Assembly (NCBI RefSeq): GCF_001650915.1
Contig: NZ_LXYO01000023.1
Location: forward strand, 620,001 to 684,000
Direction of reading: 5' to 3'
DNA: 64,000 bases
From: Marinobacter sp. EhC06
Lineage (GTDB): Bacteria > Pseudomonadota > Gammaproteobacteria > Pseudomonadales > Oleiphilaceae
Below are positions 1 to 8,477 of this stretch, piece by piece. Within the stretch, counting starts at the first letter, position 1. Each line of letters begins with the position of its first letter. Both the position numbers and the translations under genes were made by a program. Under the pieces are notes generated by a model that saw only the letters and a program-made list of their open reading frames with translations, did no database searches and was not told where the DNA came from.

Positions 1-182
1 GAAAGCCCGAAGCGCGCCAGCACGATGGCAAAAAGCAGGTCGCCGGGAACACAGAAACGGCGGGCATCCGGATCATGGATGGGATTGAAATCCCCGGCGA
101 TTTCCTTGGCGAACTGGCTGGCTTGCAGGGCGGAAATTACGACGTGTCCGTCCTGGACGGAGTGGAAACGGTCTAGAAACAT
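1..182 (-). CDS. DUF3581 family protein, N-terminal part only
   Basis: Reading the minus strand from an ATG at 182 gives an open frame of 60 codons running off the left edge, beginning MFLDRFHSVQDGHVVIS and continuing with AGDFNPIHD. I recognise this as the start of the DUF3581 family found in gammaproteobacteria; its function is unknown. The rest of the gene lies outside the window. It is divergent from ahpF, with about 258 bases of shared upstream DNA. The ribosome-binding site is weak (AGG near the ATG). The frame on the opposite strand (25-300) is a shadow. Family assignment is from memory of the conserved N-terminus. Confidence 0.75.
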   Translation of the reverse strand, partial: MFLDRFHSVQDGHVVISALQASQFAKEIAGDFNPIHDPDARRFCVPGDLLFAIVLARFGL

Positions 183-208
183 GCGTTGCCTATTCTGGGT
201 ACCAGAGA

Positions 209-237
209 ATGATGTTGCGACGTTGTTACAACATCAT
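209..237. promoter_or_regulatory. Perfect 9-bp inverted repeat upstream of ahpF and the DUF3581 gene
   Basis: ATGATGTTG at 209-217 and CAACATCAT at 229-237 are exact inverted copies separated by 11 bases. The second arm overlaps a nested palindrome, GTTGTTACAAC, at 222-232. The site lies 27 bases upstream of the DUF3581 start and about 70 bases upstream of the OxyR-like site. It could be an operator for the minus-strand gene or a transcript hairpin; no T-run follows, so a terminator is unlikely. I do not recognise the motif. Confidence 0.45.
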
Positions 238-303
238 ACTGCGGCAGGCATACCGCTGGATATGCGCTATTGGTCAAGCTCTGTTGGCGGCGGGCCGTAA
301 GGT

Positions 304-369
304 ATAGCAAAGTTCTATCAAACAGTTTGGGTCAATTAATTTGAGCATTGGATTGCCGGACCGTATCTT
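304..369 (+). promoter_or_regulatory. Candidate OxyR site and sigma70 promoter of ahpF
   Basis: ATAG-N7-CTAT at 304-318 matches one module of the OxyR recognition motif. After the expected 7-base gap, a second and weaker module occupies 326-340 and abuts a -35 box TTGAGC (341-346). A 17-base spacer leads to a -10 box TATCTT (364-369). The geometry, with tandem OxyR modules ending at the -35, is that of an OxyR-activated promoter, and ahpF is a classical OxyR target. The first module and promoter boxes are seen directly; regulation by OxyR is inference. Confidence 0.5.
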
Positions 370-440
370 TGCACCAACTTCAATTGACCACCGTATTTTT
401 TCAAATACTTAGTTTCGAGATTTAAAGGAGAAGTCAGAAC

Positions 441-2027
441 ATGTTGGATGCCAATATCAAGGAACAGCTTAAAGCCTACATGGACAAGCTGCAGCAGCCG
501 ATCGAGCTGGTCGCAGCCTATGACGACAGCAAGAAGTCCCAGGAACTCCGGGAGCTGCTGGAAGAACTGGAACCGATGTCTTCCAAGATCAACCTGCGCA
601 CCGAAGAGTCCAATGATGTGCGTCGTCCCTCCTTCGCCATCAACCGTGTAGGTACCGATATTGGCGTTCGCTTTGCCGGCATTCCCATGGGCCATGAGTT
701 CACCTCGCTGGTGCTGGCGCTGTTGCAGGTGGGCGGTCATCCCTCCAAGGCGTCCCAGGATGTGATCGAGCAGATCCAGTCGCTGGAAGGCCGCTTCGAG
801 TTCGAAACCTATTTCTCGCTCTCCTGCCAGAACTGCCCGGATGTGGTTCAGGCCCTGAACCTGATGAGCGTGTTGAACCCGAACGTCAAAAACACCTCCA
901 TTGACGGTGCCCTGTTCCAGGATGAAGTGGAACAGCGTGAAGTGATGGCGGTTCCCAGCGTTTACATGAACGGCGAGCCCTGGGGCCAGGGCCGTATGAC
1001 CCTGGAAGAGATTGTCGCCAAACTGGACACCAGCTCCAGCGAGAAAGACGCCGAGAAGATCAACCAGAAAGACGCCTTCGAGGTTCTGGTGATTGGTGGT
1101 GGCCCGGCCGGCGCCTCTGCTGCCATCTACGCGGCCCGGAAGGGAATCTCCACCGGTATCGCGGCGGAGCGTTTTGGTGGCCAGGTGGCGGACACCATGG
1201 GCATCGAGAACCTGATCTCCGTGCCTTATACCGAAGGCCCGAAGCTGGTTGCGGCCATGGAGCAGCACGTCAAGGAGTACGACGTGGATATCATGAACAT
1301 GCAGCGTGCCGAGAAGCTGATTCCGGCCTCACGCCCGGGCATGCCCCACGAAGTACGGTTGGAAAACGGTGCAACTCTCAAGGCACGCAGCCTGGTGCTG
1401 TCCACCGGCGCGCGCTGGCGCCAGATGGGCGTGCCGGGAGAGGAAGAGTATCGCAACAAGGGTGTGGCCTACTGCCCGCACTGTGACGGTCCTCTGTTCA
1501 AGGGCAAGCGTGTTGCCGTCATTGGCGGAGGTAACTCAGGTGTGGAAGCGGCCATCGACCTCGCCGGCATCGTGGGTCATGTGACCCTGATCGAATTCGG
1601 TGCCGAGATGCGCGCTGATGAAGTGTTGCAGAAGAAACTGCGCAGCCTGAAGAACGTGGAAATCATCACCTCCGGACAGACCACGGAGATCACCGGCGAA
1701 AACGGCAAGGTTAATGGCCTGAACTACACCGATCGTACCTCCGGAGAGCAGCATCACATCTCCCTTGAAGGTGTGTTCGTGCAGATTGGCCTCGTACCCA
1801 ACACCGAATGGCTCAAGGGTGACATCGAACTGAGTCAGCACGGCGAGATTATCGTTAACGATCGCAATGAGACGTCCATCCCGGGTGTGTTTGCCGCGGG
1901 TGATGCGACGACCGTGCCTTACAAGCAGATCGTGATCTCCATGGGTGAAGGTTCCAAGGCAGCGTTGAGTGCCTTTGACTTCCTGATTCGCAACTCCGTG
2001 GATGAAAGCGAAGAAGAAGCGGCGTAA
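441..2027 (+). CDS. ahpF: Alkyl hydroperoxide reductase subunit F
   Basis: NADH-dependent flavoprotein disulfide reductase that passes electrons to the peroxiredoxin AhpC for reduction of organic peroxides in the cytoplasm. At 528 residues it has full family length. The N-terminal thioredoxin-like domain carries CQNC (C129, C132), followed by an FAD site GGGPAG (219-224), the redox-active CPHC (C345, C348) and an NAD(P) site GGGNSG (362-367). The cysteine numbers match those known for E. coli AhpF. A good ribosome-binding site AAAGGAG precedes the ATG. Unusually, no ahpC lies next to it, so the partner must be encoded elsewhere. A strong terminator follows. Confidence 0.96.
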   Translation: MLDANIKEQLKAYMDKLQQPIELVAAYDDSKKSQELRELLEELEPMSSKINLRTEESNDVRRPSFAINRVGTDIGVRFAGIPMGHEFTSLVLALLQVGGHPSKASQDVIEQIQSLEGRFEFETYFSLSCQNCPDVVQALNLMSVLNPNVKNTSIDGALFQDEVEQREVMAVPSVYMNGEPWGQGRMTLEEIVAKLDTSSSEKDAEKINQKDAFEVLVIGGGPAGASAAIYAARKGISTGIAAERFGGQVADTMGIENLISVPYTEGPKLVAAMEQHVKEYDVDIMNMQRAEKLIPASRPGMPHEVRLENGATLKARSLVLSTGARWRQMGVPGEEEYRNKGVAYCPHCDGPLFKGKRVAVIGGGNSGVEAAIDLAGIVGHVTLIEFGAEMRADEVLQKKLRSLKNVEIITSGQTTEITGENGKVNGLNYTDRTSGEQHHISLEGVFVQIGLVPNTEWLKGDIELSQHGEIIVNDRNETSIPGVFAAGDATTVPYKQIVISMGEGSKAALSAFDFLIRNSVDESEEEAA

Positions 2028-2055
2028 ACCAGAAAACAGTCGCCTGATGAGAGAG

Positions 2056-2083
2056 AAGCACCGGAGCGATCCGGTGCTTTTTT
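2056..2083 (+). terminator. Rho-independent terminator of ahpF
   Basis: A 10-bp perfect stem, AAGCACCGGA and TCCGGTGCTT around a GCGA tetraloop, runs into a T-tract, about 28 bases after the ahpF stop. Confidence 0.93.
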
Positions 2084-2211
2084 ATTTGCCGAGCATTCGC
2101 TCCGAACTGAGACATTGGTTACCGATCCGCGCTTGTCTGTTACACGACAGCTCGGTAGTTTAGGCCCCTTAAAACCAACACCGCCAGATCGTCCAGAGGG
2201 TGATTCGTTTC

Positions 2212-3336
2212 ATGAGGTCCTATCCAGCCCGCTTGCTGATCGGTTTCCTGCTCCTGCTGACAGGCTCTTTTGCTCATGCCGGCCCCAGGCCCAGTGTTGT
2301 TTTCCTGTCGCCGGATGACTCCCGGTTCTGGCAAATGGTGGCCGGATTCATGGAGGCGGTGGCGGAGGATCTTGAGGTTGACCTGGAGGTTCAATACGAT
2401 CGGGAGAGTCATCGATTCAGCTATCTTCGCATGGCGAAGGACGTCCTGAGCCGCGAAGAGAAGCCCGACTACCTGTTGTTCATGTGCAAGGAGCATGTCA
2501 CCGAATCCATGCTCAGGCTCACGGATGGGGCAGGCGTAAAGGCGTTTACCTTCAATACTGATGTACCAGACGCCGCCCGGGCCAGCATTGGTATGCCCCG
2601 AACCGTCTTGCCGGGCTGGCTCGGCCACCTTTCTCCGGACAATATTGCCGCCGGCCGTGTCCTGGTGACGCTGCTGGGCAAACAGGCCGAACAGTTGGGG
2701 CTCGCCTCCGAACCCAGCATTCCCATGGTAGCCCTGTCGGGAACTCTGGATTCCTCTGCTGCCAAGGATAGGAACCGGGGGTTGCTGGCGGCTGCCGTCC
2801 AGCAGCGCAGTGAACTCCTGCAACTGGTATATGCGAACTGGAGCCGTGACCTGGCCCGGGAAAAAACCGAAGTCCTGCTGAAACGTTATCCGAATACCGC
2901 CTCCATCTGGAGCGCGAGCGATGGAATGGCACTTGGCGCCATTGAAGCCGCCCAAAATGCCGGTCGGGCTCCGGGCAAAGACCTGTTGGTGGGCGGCATA
3001 GACTGGGAACCCGAGGCCCTGGAAAAAATCCGGCAGGGGGAGTTGCTGGCCAGTATGGGCCAACATTTCATGGGCGGTGGACTTGCCTTGCTCCTGCTGC
3101 ATGACTATCACCATGGCCGGGATTTCGGTGATATGTCACCGGACTACGTATTCCGCTACGAGCTGGAACCTGCAACCCGGGACAATATTGACCAGGTGCA
3201 GCGTATTATGGACCCGGAGAATTGGAGCGCCGTTGATTTCCGGCAGTTCAGCCGCGTTGGTCAGATGGGGACGGCGAAGTCAGTGCCTGGCCCTGATGCC
3301 CTGTTGGATGCGATGACGGGGGCGCTGGCACGGTAG
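2212..3336 (+). CDS. Orphan periplasmic substrate-binding protein, sugar ABC type
   Basis: A 374-residue exported protein of the LacI/ribose-binding-like periplasmic family (Peripla_BP_4 type). From the ATG at 2212 there is a signal peptide with a hydrophobic LLIGFLLLLTG core and a likely AHA-G cleavage near residue 23. The body has the expected features, such as a hinge strand near FTFNTD and IWSASDGMALGAIEA toward the C-terminal lobe. GAGG at 2196-2199 supports this ATG over an in-frame GTG at 2200. No ABC permease or ATPase gene is adjacent, so it may serve a sensor kinase or a distant transporter. The ligand cannot be deduced. Confidence 0.8.
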   Translation: MRSYPARLLIGFLLLLTGSFAHAGPRPSVVFLSPDDSRFWQMVAGFMEAVAEDLEVDLEVQYDRESHRFSYLRMAKDVLSREEKPDYLLFMCKEHVTESMLRLTDGAGVKAFTFNTDVPDAARASIGMPRTVLPGWLGHLSPDNIAAGRVLVTLLGKQAEQLGLASEPSIPMVALSGTLDSSAAKDRNRGLLAAAVQQRSELLQLVYANWSRDLAREKTEVLLKRYPNTASIWSASDGMALGAIEAAQNAGRAPGKDLLVGGIDWEPEALEKIRQGELLASMGQHFMGGGLALLLLHDYHHGRDFGDMSPDYVFRYELEPATRDNIDQVQRIMDPENWSAVDFRQFSRVGQMGTAKSVPGPDALLDAMTGALAR

Positions 3337-3367
3337 AGGTGCGGCGTTGCCTCGATCAGAGGAGGCT

Positions 3368-4042
3368 CTAGGACTTCGATACGTCCTGCACGAGACTCCC
3401 TTCGGGAATTGCAGGTTCCTCCTCGCCGGCAAAGAGATGGCCGTAGGCCGCCCGCACACCGGAGACGATGAATTCATGGGGCACATCGTCGAACAGGCCA
3501 TGGTCGTTCACATACTCCATATGCGCATGGCCGTCCTCGGTGTACTCCTGGAACATGGAATCGTGCACCCCATCGAATTCCAGCGGTTCCACCTTCATCA
3601 GTTCGCACAGTTGCCGGTTGAACGCCGGCGTCGCCTTGACCCATTGTCCGTTCAGGAAGAGTTCGATGTACCCGTGCATACGGAAAATGTCCGACTGCAG
3701 CCATTCGATCAGTTTCGGGCTTGAGAGATGGTTGCGCACATCGGCCAGCCCCAGCCGGCTGGGTACGCCAATGGATCGCGCGGCGGCGCCCAGCAGAACC
3801 GCCTTCGGGATGCAGTAGGTCTCGCCGCTTTCCAGGGCGTAACTGGCGCTGAACGTGTTGGCATCGGTCCGGAACACGTAGGGGTTGTAGCTGATGCTGT
3901 CACGAACAGCGAGATAGAGCGCCTTGATCTGTTCCACCGGCTCATCAGGAACACCCTCCAGCTGTGACTCGATCCAGGCTTTCAGCCGGGGATGGTCATA
4001 GTCAAAAAAGGCGGTGGGCTGGAGATAGCGTTCCATAGTCAT
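3368..4042 (-). CDS. Transglutaminase-like cysteine protein
   Basis: A 224-residue protein with a transglutaminase-like core. The presumed nucleophile is C77 in GETYCIPKAVLLG, followed by the helix GAAARSIGVPSRLG typical of the fold. A candidate histidine is H123 in MHGYIELF, and the third position appears to be N142 in TPAFN rather than aspartate. No signal peptide is evident, so it is probably cytoplasmic. It lies apart from the ATP-grasp/transglutaminase operon at 24-35 kb and need not be linked to it. Substrate and reaction (peptidase, amidase or cross-linker) are unknown. Confidence 0.8.
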   Translation of the reverse strand: MTMERYLQPTAFFDYDHPRLKAWIESQLEGVPDEPVEQIKALYLAVRDSISYNPYVFRTDANTFSASYALESGETYCIPKAVLLGAAARSIGVPSRLGLADVRNHLSSPKLIEWLQSDIFRMHGYIELFLNGQWVKATPAFNRQLCELMKVEPLEFDGVHDSMFQEYTEDGHAHMEYVNDHGLFDDVPHEFIVSGVRAAYGHLFAGEEEPAIPEGSLVQDVSKS

Positions 4043-4152
4043 CAGTCCGGTCTCGGGATCAGACCCTGATCGTGCTCAATTGGCGGCCGACAGGCAATGG
4101 CGGTATCCGCCAGAACGATTGGGGAAAGTGCTCACAGCATGGGGTTTGCAGT

Positions 4153-4881
4153 CTAGAGGTCTCGCATTAATTCGTAGGTGCACATATTGACCGCTGAGGC
4201 CAGGTTCAGGGATTCGATTTGTCCCTGGCCGCGAATGCTGTACCGCACCGCCTTCAATTGATCGAGGGCCTCCCGCGGCACACCCCGGGCCTCGTTGCCA
4301 AACAGATAACAGTCGTGTTCCCTGAAGCCCCGGGATGCCATCGAACCGCCATTGAGGTCGAGGCAGGCAAGGCTCTGGTATCGGTCGGGAAGGCTGGCCA
4401 GATCAACGTCGGTTTCAAGCGGGACGTGAAAGAGCGCGCCCATGCTGGCTCGCACCACCTTCGGATTGAAGGGGTCCACACTGCCGGGGCTCAACAGACA
4501 CCGGAAACCGCCGAACCAGGCGAGGGTGCGCAGAATCGTACCCAGGTTGCCGGGGTCCTGAACCTCATGCAGGTAAATCGCTTTTTCCCCGGGCACCGGT
4601 TCAGCCGGGCGCTCCGGCATGGGCACCACCGCCAGAATCCCCTGGGGTGTCCGGGTGTCGGCGAGCTGTGCCATCTGGCGATCGCTGATGACCTGAGTCC
4701 TGAACGGGCTCTGCCAGTGCTCATAGGCACCGGTGACGTAGAGCTGCGAGGCTTCCAGAGCAGGTTGGCGGGCGGCGGCTTTCTGCAGTTCAAGAATCAG
4801 GTGCTCGCCCTCAACGAGGTAGTGGCCAAACGACTGCCGGTACTTTTTCTGGTGCAGCTTTTTGATGTCGGCCAGATTCAC
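4153..4881 (-). CDS. TrmH/SpoU-family RNA 2'-O-methyltransferase
   Basis: A SPOUT-class methyltransferase of 242 residues that methylates a ribose in rRNA or tRNA using S-adenosylmethionine. An N-terminal RNA-binding region (KKLHQKKYRQ) precedes the catalytic knot domain with motif 1 NLGTILRTLAW, motif 2 YLFGNEARGVP and motif 3 SLNLASAVNMCTYEL. The start is GTG, with GGGAG upstream. The exact RNA target cannot be assigned; the RlmB/TsnR-like groups are the closest. The gene is divergent from rlmE, another rRNA ribose methylase, with 155 bases between them. Confidence 0.88.
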   Translation of the reverse strand: MNLADIKKLHQKKYRQSFGHYLVEGEHLILELQKAAARQPALEASQLYVTGAYEHWQSPFRTQVISDRQMAQLADTRTPQGILAVVPMPERPAEPVPGEKAIYLHEVQDPGNLGTILRTLAWFGGFRCLLSPGSVDPFNPKVVRASMGALFHVPLETDVDLASLPDRYQSLACLDLNGGSMASRGFREHDCYLFGNEARGVPREALDQLKAVRYSIRGQGQIESLNLASAVNMCTYELMRDL

Positions 4882-5036
4882 GAGCGCGGTCTCCCGTCAG
4901 GTAGGCTGGGTGGGTTCTGAAAATCACAGATTGCTGGCCGGATTGTACGTGTGGCCGGCCCGGTTGTCAGGATTTTGCCGCCGCCCGGCGCGGCACGTAC
5001 AATTAGCGCTTGGCTTTCCCGTTTTGAAGAGACCCC

Positions 5037-5657
5037 ATGGCCCGATCCAAAAGCAGTAACCGCTGGCTTGAAGAGCACGTAAACGACCCCTTCGTGAAAC
5101 AGGCGCAGGTGGACGGCTACCGCTCACGTGCCAGTTACAAGCTTCTTGAAATCAACAAGAAGGACCGGCTGATCCACCCCAACATGGTGGTGGTGGATCT
5201 GGGTTCCGCCCCCGGTGGCTGGTCCCAGGTGGCGGCCAAACTGGTGGGCCACAAGGGCCGCGTGATTGCCTCCGACATCCTGCCCATGGATGCCATTGCC
5301 GGCGTGGATTTTATCCAGGGTGATTTCACCGAAAACGATGTGTTCGAGTCGATCATGGCCACCCTGGGCGATGACCCGGTGGACGTGGTGATTTCCGACA
5401 TGGCGCCGAACATCAGCGGCGTGACCGTTGCCGACCAGGCCTCGTCCATGTACCTGGTGGAACTGGCTCTGGACATGGCAAGCCAGGTACTAAAGCCCAA
5501 AGGCAACTTCCTGGCCAAGGTGTTTCAGGGCGAAGGGTACGATGAGTACCTGAAATCCGTGCGCGCCGTCTTCGACAAGGTTGTGGTGCGCAAGCCGGAT
5601 TCCTCCCGCTCACGCTCCCGTGAGGTCTACATCCTCGGCAAGGGCTTCAAGGGCTGA
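5037..5657 (+). CDS. rlmE: 23S rRNA 2'-O-methyltransferase RlmE (FtsJ)
   Basis: Methylates the 2'-OH of U2552 in helix 92 of 23S rRNA at a late stage of 50S assembly. The 206-residue length is normal for the family. Visible features are [10 protein letters not shown] (first catalytic lysine), the SAM-binding loop [12 protein letters not shown], the catalytic aspartate in VVISDMAPN, the lysine in LAKVFQGEG and the C-terminal [13 protein letters not shown] (catalytic glutamate). GAAGAG precedes the ATG. ftsH, which often follows in enterobacteria, is absent. The stop lies one base from the convergent stop of the deacetylase-family gene. Confidence 0.96.
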   Translation: MARSKSSNRWLEEHVNDPFVKQAQVDGYRSRASYKLLEINKKDRLIHPNMVVVDLGSAPGGWSQVAAKLVGHKGRVIASDILPMDAIAGVDFIQGDFTENDVFESIMATLGDDPVDVVISDMAPNISGVTVADQASSMYLVELALDMASQVLKPKGNFLAKVFQGEGYDEYLKSVRAVFDKVVVRKPDSSRSRSREVYILGKGFKG

Positions 5658-5658
5658 G

Positions 5659-6693
5659 TCAGTCTGCAGCCCGGTCGAACCCCTGCATGACGTTGACCGC
5701 ATTGACGCCGATGGCGTCGACGTCATAACCGCCCTCCATGGTAAACACCGTCGGCAGTCTCAGCCCGGCAAGGCGCTCGCCCAGGGTCAGGTAATCACCG
5801 GATTTCAGCTTGAAGAACGAAATCGGGTCGTCCTCGAAGGTATCCACCCCTAACGCAACCACCACGGCCTCGGGGGCAAACGCCTGAATTCGCTCACAGG
5901 CTTTCTCCAGACCCTGGCTCCAGACGCTGTAGGGCGTGTTGGGTGGGTACACGATGTTCAGGTTGTAGCCCTCGCCATCGCCTTCACCGGTCTCATCCTC
6001 GAATCCCAGGAAGTGGGGGAATACCAGGTCCGGGTCGCCGTGCAGGCTGATGGTCAGCACGTCGCGGCGATTGTAGAAAATCGCCTGGGTGCCGTTGCCG
6101 TGGTGGAAGTCCACATCCAGCACGGCGACCTTGCCATAGCCCTGGTCACGAAAGGCCTGGGCCACGATGGCGGCATTGTTGAAGAAACAGTAACCGCCGA
6201 ACAGATCGGCGTGGGCATGGTGTCCGGGCGGACGGCACAGGGCAAAGGCGGCGCGCTCGCCTTCGGCCACCAGTTTCTGGGCGGTCAGGGCCACATTGGC
6301 GGAAGCCCGGGCGGCTTCCCAGGTGCCGTCTGAAATCGAGGTCTCCGCCGCAAAGCTGTAGTAGCCCAGCCGGCCGTCGATGTCCCTGGGCAGCCGATGG
6401 CGCATGCCGCGCCCGGCCCAGACCGCCGGGATGGCTTCCCCCGGTTTGCCGGCCGCCAGCCATTCCTGCCAGCAGGTCTCCAGGAAAGCCACATAATCGG
6501 CCGTGTGCACCCGTTTGACGGGTTCCAGACCAAATTCTTCCGGTTCCAGAATCTCTCCAAGGGCCTGATCCTTCACCCGTGCCAGGATGGTTTCCGCCCG
6601 CGAGGGTTTTTCGTGGGGCTCGATCAGCAGGCCGCCATCCAGTTCGGTTTTGACATGGCGGCGGCTGTGCAGTGGCGAGAAAACGGTTTTCAT
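5659..6693 (-). CDS. Histone deacetylase family amidohydrolase
   Basis: Zinc-dependent deacetylase-fold hydrolase (class II HDAC/acetylpolyamine amidohydrolase relative), 344 residues from the ATG at 6693. An upstream in-frame start at 6756 adds 21 residues that do not look conserved. Diagnostic motifs are RPPGHHAHADLFGGYCFFNN (catalytic His pair), DVDFHHGNGTQAIF (metal ligands Asp and His), GVDTFEDDP (metal-ligand Asp) and EGGYDVDAIG. Bacterial members act on acetylated polyamines or other N-acyl amines; the substrate here is unknown. Convergent with rlmE. Confidence 0.92.
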   Translation of the reverse strand: MKTVFSPLHSRRHVKTELDGGLLIEPHEKPSRAETILARVKDQALGEILEPEEFGLEPVKRVHTADYVAFLETCWQEWLAAGKPGEAIPAVWAGRGMRHRLPRDIDGRLGYYSFAAETSISDGTWEAARASANVALTAQKLVAEGERAAFALCRPPGHHAHADLFGGYCFFNNAAIVAQAFRDQGYGKVAVLDVDFHHGNGTQAIFYNRRDVLTISLHGDPDLVFPHFLGFEDETGEGDGEGYNLNIVYPPNTPYSVWSQGLEKACERIQAFAPEAVVVALGVDTFEDDPISFFKLKSGDYLTLGERLAGLRLPTVFTMEGGYDVDAIGVNAVNVMQGFDRAAD

Positions 6694-6838
6694 GGTCGGG
6701 GACAGTCCTGGCTCAAAGGTGCGAATTACTGTGGCACACGGTGCTCCGTGGCTCAATTCCGGTAATTATGTCAGGCTGAAGCCTTTTCCGGGGAGAAGGG
6801 ATTTCCGTTATGGCAACAAACAGATACACCGTTGGACT

Positions 6839-7387
6839 ATGACTGAGTTTATAGCAGATATGACCCTCGCCGAGGGACTGGGTCAGCTTTGTGGCCTGGT
6901 GGCCCTGGGGTTCTGCATTGCCGGCTTCGCCAACAAGAATGACGACCGGCTGATGGTGCTGCTGATCTCGGCCAACGTTGCCTTCGCTCTGATGTTTGCA
7001 TTCTTCGAGAGCTGGACGGCGTCGGCACTGACGGTACTGGTGATCCTGCGCATTACCCTGGCCCGCAAATACCAGGGCAACTGGCAGATCATGTTGGCTA
7101 TGCTGGCGGTCAATCTGGTGGTCGCCTGGGCGACCTGGAAATCGATCACTGACGTGTTCCCGCTGGCTGCCGCGGTTTTCGGCACCGTGGGCATGTTCAT
7201 GCTCCGGGGTATTCCCCTGCGAATCGTGCTTGGGTTTGCGGCCCTGGCCTGGATGCTCAACAACATCGTGATCGGCTCCGTGGGTGGTACCCTGGCCGAG
7301 GGTATGGTGCTGGTCACCAACATCATCACCATCATCCGGCTCTATCGGCTGCAGAAGAAATACCCCGATTTTAACCCGGGTAGCTGA
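6839..7387 (+). CDS. YgjV-family inner membrane protein
   Basis: A 182-residue hydrophobic protein with about six predicted membrane segments, beginning MTEFIADMTLAEGLGQ and ending in a cytoplasmic-looking RLYRLQKKYPDFNPG. It resembles the YgjV family of inner membrane proteins of unknown function. I chose the ATG at 6839 because the upstream extension of the frame (from 6587) is antisense to the start of the deacetylase gene and is not membrane-like. It is divergent from that gene and convergent with the PfkB kinase gene, 8 bases away. Confidence 0.8.
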   Translation: MTEFIADMTLAEGLGQLCGLVALGFCIAGFANKNDDRLMVLLISANVAFALMFAFFESWTASALTVLVILRITLARKYQGNWQIMLAMLAVNLVVAWATWKSITDVFPLAAAVFGTVGMFMLRGIPLRIVLGFAALAWMLNNIVIGSVGGTLAEGMVLVTNIITIIRLYRLQKKYPDFNPGS

Positions 7388-7395
7388 TTCGGGTT

Positions 7396-8265
7396 TCAGG
7401 CCAGCCGCTGTGGATTCAGCTCCGGAGAGGCCAGTTCCCGTGAGGTGACACACAGCGCCCCGGCAATGGCTCCGGCCCTGAGGCAGTCGGTCAGTTCTGC
7501 ACCCTGCAGGTAGCGGTGCAGGAAACCGCTGAAAAAGGCATCGCCGGCGCCGTTGGTATCGATCACCCCGGAGACTGCAACCGCTGGCTGCTCCAGCCAT
7601 TGCCTTTCGCTGGTCAGCAGTGTCGCCCCCGCCGAGCCGTGAGTGCATACCACGAACTCCTTGCCCCGCTCGACCAACCTTTCCATGGTGGTCCGGTAGT
7701 CCGGAAGATTGTCGCTGGACAGGAAGATTACCCGGGCGGCCTCTACAAAGGGTTCATGATAGATGTTTTGTCCGTCGTAGTCGTGCAGGTCGGTCCAGAT
7801 GGGCGTGCCCGCAGCCTTCAGCCACGGCAGGGCAGATCGGGTGTAACCGAGGATGTTCACCACCGCCAGTGAGCACTCTGACAGTACCTGTTGCGCCTGC
7901 CTCCAGTCGACGTGTTCAGGCTCCGGGGGCGGCTGGATGAACAGTGAAATGCGGTTGCCGTCCGCGGACATCAGGTTGACATGCTGTTCGGTCGGGGCGG
8001 CAGTCTTTTCGGTCAGAAGCCGGATCCTGGAGTGGCCGAGCGCTGCCTGAATCTGCTGGCCTTCCGTATCCCTGCCCAGCAATGTGTGAAAGACCACCGG
8101 TTGCCCGAGGGCCGCCAGGTTCAGGCTTTTGCCAGCGCCAGTGCTGCCTAGGGCCCGGTAGCTTTCGGTGGGCCAGATGGTCTGGGGCTGCGGTGTCGGC
8201 AGTTCGGGCAGGTGAATGATGGTGTCCAGCGAAGCGCCGCCAAGAATAAGGATCGGTTTTGTCAT
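7396..8265 (-). CDS. PfkB-family carbohydrate or nucleoside kinase
   Basis: Ribokinase-fold kinase of 289 residues from the ATG at 8265 (MTKPILILGGASLD). The N-terminal glycine-rich strand and GSTGAGKSLNLAALG match the substrate-binding half. The C-terminal signature DTNGAGDAFFSGFLHR contains the catalytic aspartate and anion hole. The phosphoryl acceptor cannot be read from the sequence; ribose, fructose phosphates, adenosine and pseudouridine are all possible within the family. The frame extends upstream to 8370 but lacks conserved sequence there. Divergent from the monooxygenase gene at 8478. Confidence 0.88.
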   Translation of the reverse strand: MTKPILILGGASLDTIIHLPELPTPQPQTIWPTESYRALGSTGAGKSLNLAALGQPVVFHTLLGRDTEGQQIQAALGHSRIRLLTEKTAAPTEQHVNLMSADGNRISLFIQPPPEPEHVDWRQAQQVLSECSLAVVNILGYTRSALPWLKAAGTPIWTDLHDYDGQNIYHEPFVEAARVIFLSSDNLPDYRTTMERLVERGKEFVVCTHGSAGATLLTSERQWLEQPAVAVSGVIDTNGAGDAFFSGFLHRYLQGAELTDCLRAGAIAGALCVTSRELASPELNPQRLA

Positions 8266-8342
8266 GGTGGTCTCGTCCACAATCCAGGAGGAAACGTCAT
8301 TGTAGGCAGGGTTTCGATTCCGCAAATCCTCCCTCTGACTAC

Positions 8343-8378
8343 GCCCCCGGTTAGCGACTGACTGAAACAACCGGGGGC
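8343..8378. repeat. 10-bp perfect inverted repeat in the pfkB-monooxygenase intergenic region
   Basis: GCCCCCGGTT (8343-8352) pairs exactly with AACCGGGGGC (8369-8378) across a 16-base loop. The site lies midway between two divergent genes. It could be an operator or a hairpin in an untranslated leader. There is no T-run on either side. The rest of the 212-base gap holds only an AT-rich TATAAA (8443-8448) close to the downstream start, and no clear paired -35. Confidence 0.4.
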
Positions 8379-8477
8379 CGGGACCACTTTGGCCAATTTC
8401 CCGGCAGCCCGGCCTGAGCTATCTTGACTGCAGGCCATTGATTATAAAAAGCGGACTGGAATCCGAGAGGACAGGCA

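Noticed and set aside
2101-2160. Possible hairpin TACCGA...TCGGTA before the sugar-binding protein gene
   Set aside because: The inner part does not pair continuously, so it is weak as an operator or riboswitch.
3368-4042. The transglutaminase-like gene as part of the ligase operon system
   Set aside because: It is 20 kb away, lacks the N-terminal beta region of the operon proteins and has a different third active-site residue.
8424-8448. TTGACT and TATAAA as a sigma70 promoter of the first monooxygenase
   Set aside because: The spacer is only 13 bases, too short for a sigma70 promoter.
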